The translations under genes and the position numbers were made by a program. The notes under the pieces are model-generated. The model saw only the letters and a program-made list of their open reading frames with translations. It had not been told where the DNA came from and made no database searches. This document shows positions 6,439 to 9,043 of a DNA stretch of 9,043 nt, in pieces (positions within the stretch are counted from its first letter, which is position 1; the number at the start of each line of letters is the position of its first letter). The stretch spans positions 1-9,043 of the forward strand of contig NZ_JACUUA010000133.1 of NCBI RefSeq assembly GCF_014859565.1, given 5' to 3'. The DNA is from Marinospirillum sp. GTDB lineage: Bacteria; Pseudomonadota; Gammaproteobacteria; Pseudomonadales; Halomonadaceae.

Positions 6439-7324
6439 TTTTGGACATACACCAGCCACCTACCTGACTGCCCAGGGGTATTTTTTCCGTTTTGATAACC
6501 GGGTTTATGTGGATGGCAGTTTTGTACCGGCTTCACGCCTGTTACTGGATTTGAGCCAGGTAGATGCCCTACCCGTCTATCCCAAACCCCGGTTGGAGGC
6601 TCTGGCACAGGATCTGGATTTTGAGGCCAGCACGGTGTTTGCAGTTGATCTGCCTTCAGGTGAAACAATCCAGGCAACACTGCAAACGGAATACACCTTG
6701 CCTGGTGATACACGGGTCAAGATGAAGGCGGACAGCATGGAGCCGCTGGTTTACCGTCAAAACCGGCCTGCCGATTTGCCCAGTATTGCTGATCTGCTGG
6801 ATGCAGCCGCCCGAATCAAGCCCTGGAAAGCCACCGGTAAACTGCGGGTGATTTGTGATACCGGCTCGTTTCAGTTGCAGATGATGGATGCTGCATTCAA
6901 GGCGCACCATGAATCCATCATGCCCCAGTCCATCCGGACTTCGAATGTCAGGGTGTTGAGCCTGCCACGCCGGACGACGCCTTTTACAGCGCCATGGCGG
7001 CAACGGGCGGTGGCGGCTGGACTGGATGGCCGGAGGCTTCTTGCTATCAGTGATTACGTGAATTTTTCATACAGCAATGATCTCTGGTTAATCGAATTGC
7101 TGGCTCACCTTGCGCCCCTGGTGTTGTGTGGCAAACACTTGGTCATGGATGAGCGCTTTTCAGACTGGCTGGAATCCTTGCAAGATCGGGGCATAGCATC
7201 TGGCTGGATGCCCCGTGTAGAGGGTGATTCAGTCCAGATTGAATCCGTTCCCCAGGGCTTAAAAAGTCATGCGGATGGTTTGTTGTTTTTCTTTTCAGAG
7301 TGCTACCACTCAGCAGGGAGCTAG
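5978..7324 (+). CDS. Chimeric protein: HipA N-terminal subdomain fused to the C-terminal region of the phosphatase protein, 448 aa
   Basis: Residues 1-153 are identical to the start of the intact HipA-like kinase, including the FLMDMLPQG segment typical of the HipA N-subdomain. Residue 154 (Asp) lies across the junction. Residues 155-448 equal residues 202-495 of the phosphatase protein, starting FGHTP. It lacks the kinase core and the first four metal motifs of the phosphatase, so it should have neither activity, but it keeps the complete C-terminal extra region. The ORF is uninterrupted and uses the parental Shine-Dalgarno AGGGAG (5966-5971) and ATG 2 nt after the phosphatase stop. It was created by the tandem duplication. 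It may be a non-functional by-product, an assembly artefact, or a new protein that binds partners of either parent. Confidence 0.68.
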   Translation: MLKPMDKELTVQIHHPDRGWMKCATLHFDDRLELGPIGPVSIRYLDDYAMDDQHVAKLGTLGWPAAWMQVPLQLNERASFKSWPLFLMDMLPQGAAWDFCSTSIGLKGRSEANYLALTGHPKGVKAAIFLKNMAKAPIGNLRVRENLNGLSDSDFGHTPATYLTAQGYFFRFDNRVYVDGSFVPASRLLLDLSQVDALPVYPKPRLEALAQDLDFEASTVFAVDLPSGETIQATLQTEYTLPGDTRVKMKADSMEPLVYRQNRPADLPSIADLLDAAARIKPWKATGKLRVICDTGSFQLQMMDAAFKAHHESIMPQSIRTSNVRVLSLPRRTTPFTAPWRQRAVAAGLDGRRLLAISDYVNFSYSNDLWLIELLAHLAPLVLCGKHLVMDERFSDWLESLQDRGIASGWMPRVEGDSVQIESVPQGLKSHADGLLFFFSECYHSAGS

Positions 7325-7787
7325 TGATGTTGAAGCCAATGGATAAAGAGTTAACCGTTCAGATCCACCATCCTGACAGGGGTTGGATGAAATGCGCCAC
7401 GCTGCACTTTGATGATCGCCTTGAGTTGGGTCCGATCGGTCCGGTCAGTATCCGTTACCTGGATGATTATGCGATGGATGATCAGCACGTTGCAAAGCTT
7501 GGCACTTTGGGCTGGCCTGCGGCCTGGATGCAGGTGCCTTTGCAGCTGAATGAGCGGGCGAGCTTCAAGTCCTGGCCGCTGTTTTTGATGGACATGCTGC
7601 CCCAGGGTGCCGCGTGGGATTTCTGTTCAACCAGTATTGGACTGAAAGGCCGCAGTGAGGCGAACTACCTTGCTTTAACTGGTCATCCAAAAGGCGTCAA
7701 GGCAGCGATTTTTCTTAAAAACATGGCCAAGGCTCCGATTGGCAATCTGCGGGTTCGTGAAAATCTTAATGGGCTTTCTGATTCTGA
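6439..7787 (+). repeat. Tandem direct duplication, copy 2 (1349 bp)
   Basis: This second copy directly abuts copy 1. Beyond 7787 the sequence continues into the rest of the intact hipA-like gene (CTGA|ATTC). Copy 2 therefore restores the full kinase gene, while copy 1 completes the full phosphatase gene. Confidence 0.95.
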
Positions 7788-8751
7788 ATTCGCTTTTAGG
7801 AATCTGCCGTTCACCATGAGCAAGAGTGCAGTGCCCCGCCTGTATATGGCTTACGACGGCGGACTGCTGGATGGGATTGTTGCTGGTGGCGACGCACCAA
7901 AAGTCGCACTGCGTTTAAGCCCTGATCAGGCCATGGCCTGGGTGGACTTTAATGTTGACATCCTGTCACCTGACCCCTGGTATCTGGTGAAGCTGTCACG
8001 CCGCCATGACGGCTCGAATAAGCCAGCAGCAGAACGTGATCAGGCGATTCTACGGGCTGAGTATGCTTATTATCAAGAGCTGGATGCCCTAGGGTTCAAC
8101 ACCCTGGATTGCAGTAGCTTGTTTCTTGATGAGTCCGGTGGTGAGCCTGCCCTGTGGATGCCGCGCTTTGATCGTGCCTGGAATCCAGATCGTCAGCATT
8201 GGCAACTGCTGGGCGTGGAGTCTCTGGCCGCTGCCATTGGTCAGCGTGGCTTTTTACGCCATGAGGCTGTTTTGATTGAACTGCAGACACTGCACAGCAT
8301 GAACCCTGAAGCTTTCAGTGATCCATTTGAAAGCCTGGTGCTGGAATGGCTGCGCCGGGATCTGCTGAATGTGATCTTTGGCAACACAGACAACCATGCA
8401 CGCAATACATCTTTCATCAAGGATCGGCAAGGCATCCGTCTGGCTCCGATTTATGACTTTGCGCCGATGGCGGCAGATAACAGCAGCATTCACCGCAGTA
8501 TCCGCTGGCAAAAAGAAATCGAGAGAGGTTCTGAAATTGACTGGGGGCGTTTGCCAACGCACTTGCAAGCCTTGCAGCTGGCCGATGCTGACGCTGTTCG
8601 TCAAACCCTGGTAGATACCATGCAATGCTGCCTTGGTCTGTATGAGCGCCTGCAGGTGCGCTCAGTATCACAGGAAATACTGCATCATCCCAGGATTGAT
8701 ATGCAGCGTCTGGATCAGCGACTGAAAGCCTGGTTAAAAACCCTAGTCTAG
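7327..8751 (+). CDS. HipA-family Ser/Thr kinase (toxin-like), 474 aa
   Basis: Residues 1 to about 155 form the HipA N-subdomain (WPLFLMDMLPQG). The kinase core follows: glycine-rich loop AGGDAPK (187-192), probable ATP-binding lysine in YLVKLS (K222), E245 in AEYAYYQEL, MPRFDR, the catalytic loop GNTDNHARN (N353, D355, H357, N360), and IYDF with metal-binding D377. All catalytic positions are present. HipA kinases of this family phosphorylate translation factors such as aminoacyl-tRNA synthetases and cause growth arrest; the target here is unknown. The residues before the loop are GIVAGG, where many family members have a serine that is autophosphorylated. I place the start at the ATG 7327 (AGGGAG at 7315-7320, 7 bp before; 2 nt after the chimera stop) rather than the upstream in-frame GTG at 7300. 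Its first 461 bp are copied at 5978-6438. Confidence 0.9.
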   Translation: MLKPMDKELTVQIHHPDRGWMKCATLHFDDRLELGPIGPVSIRYLDDYAMDDQHVAKLGTLGWPAAWMQVPLQLNERASFKSWPLFLMDMLPQGAAWDFCSTSIGLKGRSEANYLALTGHPKGVKAAIFLKNMAKAPIGNLRVRENLNGLSDSEFAFRNLPFTMSKSAVPRLYMAYDGGLLDGIVAGGDAPKVALRLSPDQAMAWVDFNVDILSPDPWYLVKLSRRHDGSNKPAAERDQAILRAEYAYYQELDALGFNTLDCSSLFLDESGGEPALWMPRFDRAWNPDRQHWQLLGVESLAAAIGQRGFLRHEAVLIELQTLHSMNPEAFSDPFESLVLEWLRRDLLNVIFGNTDNHARNTSFIKDRQGIRLAPIYDFAPMAADNSSIHRSIRWQKEIERGSEIDWGRLPTHLQALQLADADAVRQTLVDTMQCCLGLYERLQVRSVSQEILHHPRIDMQRLDQRLKAWLKTLV

Positions 8752-8766
8752 GTGCGGAGGATCATC

Positions 8767-8853
8767 ATGGATAACAAAGTGCTAGAGGCATTCAAAAACT
8801 CCCTGAGCCTTAATATTGCTCAATGCCCGGATGAAGCACTTCTGGATTCTTGA
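8767..8853 (+). CDS. 28-codon ORF, probably the remaining 5' end of a truncated gene
   Basis: The ORF starts MDNKVLEAFKNSLSL and ends LLDS at a TGA (8851). A perfect GGAGG lies 6 nt before the ATG, and it starts 15 nt after the kinase stop. The operon-like spacing and strong ribosome site suggest a real gene start. The stop falls only 7 nt before the first palindromic repeat, so the rest of the gene may have been lost or displaced by the repeat block. It could also be a genuine small peptide. I recognise no family. Confidence 0.45.
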   Translation: MDNKVLEAFKNSLSLNIAQCPDEALLDS

Positions 8854-8859
8854 TGCTCG

Positions 8860-8895
8860 TTGGTAATTTACGAATCCTTAGGATTACCAGATTCG
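8860..8895 (+). repeat. 36-bp palindromic repeat, first copy
   Basis: It begins TTGGTAATTTACGAATCC and contains the palindrome AATCCTTAGGATT and the pair GGTAAT/ATTACC. It matches 8955-8990 in 34 of 36 positions; the copies start 95 bp apart. Confidence 0.75.
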
Positions 8896-8954
8896 AAAAC
8901 TGCAATTCTAAGGATTACGAATTTCTGGCGTAAGCCATTGATTCCTCGTTGCTG

Positions 8955-8990
8955 TTGGTAATTTACGAATCCTAAGGATTACCAAATTCG
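8955..8990 (+). repeat. 36-bp palindromic repeat, second copy
   Basis: This copy carries AATCCTAAGGATT in place of AATCCTTAGGATT, a change that keeps the palindrome arms intact. A partial related piece (ATTCTAAGGATT) lies between the two copies at 8905-8916. Confidence 0.75.
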
Positions 8991-8998
8991 TAAATTAC
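8958..8998. repeat. 13-bp inverted repeat with 15-nt loop
   Basis: GTAATTTACGAAT (8958-8970) pairs perfectly with ATTCGTAAATTAC (8986-8998). The loop itself holds CCTAAGG, which is nearly self-complementary. No T-run follows on either side, so an intrinsic terminator is not the obvious reading. An interspersed palindromic element is more likely. Confidence 0.7.
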
Positions 8999-9004
8999 TA
9001 AACC

Positions 9005-9043
9005 TAGGTTTGCGAATCCTTAGGTTTGCGAATCCTTAGGTTT
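9005..9043. repeat. 16-bp tandem repeat, 2.4 copies, running off the window
   Basis: The unit TAGGTTTGCGAATCCT is present twice perfectly (9005-9020, 9021-9036), and a third copy starts at 9037. The internal AATCCTTAGG links it to the palindromes upstream. The true length of the array is unknown because the window ends inside it. Confidence 0.8.

Noticed and set aside
5090..7787. Duplication caused by an insertion sequence or composite transposon
   Set aside because: There is no transposase, terminal inverted repeat or target-site duplication at the edges, and the unit consists only of parts of the two resident genes.
8254..8625. 123-codon minus-strand ORF inside the kinase gene
   Set aside because: It is antisense to the kinase catalytic core, with no ribosome site and no domain.
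8860..8998. Integron attC site
   Set aside because: There is inverted symmetry, but I see no GTTRRRY core with a matching RYYYAAC at the other end, and no cassette-like gene order.
8854..9043. CRISPR array
   Set aside because: The repeats are palindromic, unequal in length and have no regular 30-40 nt unique spacers. The 16-bp units abut directly.

Overview
This 9 kb window comes from a bacterium. The Shine-Dalgarno sites, sigma70-like promoters, moderate G+C content and gene families fit a gammaproteobacterium, but no marker gene is present and I would not name a genus. 

Left part (1-2155, mostly minus strand): an incomplete gene for an exported, probably outer-membrane protein; a small cytoplasmic protein of unknown function just upstream of it; a strong hairpin terminator; and a calcineurin-like metallophosphoesterase. 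A short divergent promoter region separates this block from the plus-strand genes. The first plus-strand gene encodes a 144-residue protein I do not recognise. 

Central and right part (2756-8853, plus strand): a tightly packed, probably co-transcribed series. In order it encodes a second small metallophosphoesterase (DTHFGH type); an MNT-type nucleotidyltransferase; two tandem paralogous XRE/HipB-like DNA-binding proteins; a PPP/PrpA-like phosphatase with a long extra C-terminal region; a chimeric ORF; an intact HipA-family kinase; and a 28-codon ORF that looks like a broken gene. Stops and starts are 2 to 51 nt apart or overlap. 

The most striking structural feature is a tandem direct duplication of exactly 1349 bp (5090-6438 and 6439-7787). 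Its breakpoints lie inside the phosphatase gene and the hipA-like gene. The duplication leaves both parent genes intact and creates a new in-frame ORF between them. That ORF joins the HipA N-terminal subdomain to the C-terminal region of the phosphatase protein and keeps the parental Shine-Dalgarno and start. 

The functional idea is a HipBA-like toxin-antitoxin or defence module. In it a HipA-family Ser/Thr kinase is co-translated with a protein-phosphatase-like enzyme and governed by two HipB-like regulators that share an acidic LDDDF C-terminus. A nucleotidyltransferase and a further phosphoesterase lie directly upstream. The window ends in an AT-rich block of palindromic and tandem repeats (8854-9043) that may have truncated the last gene.
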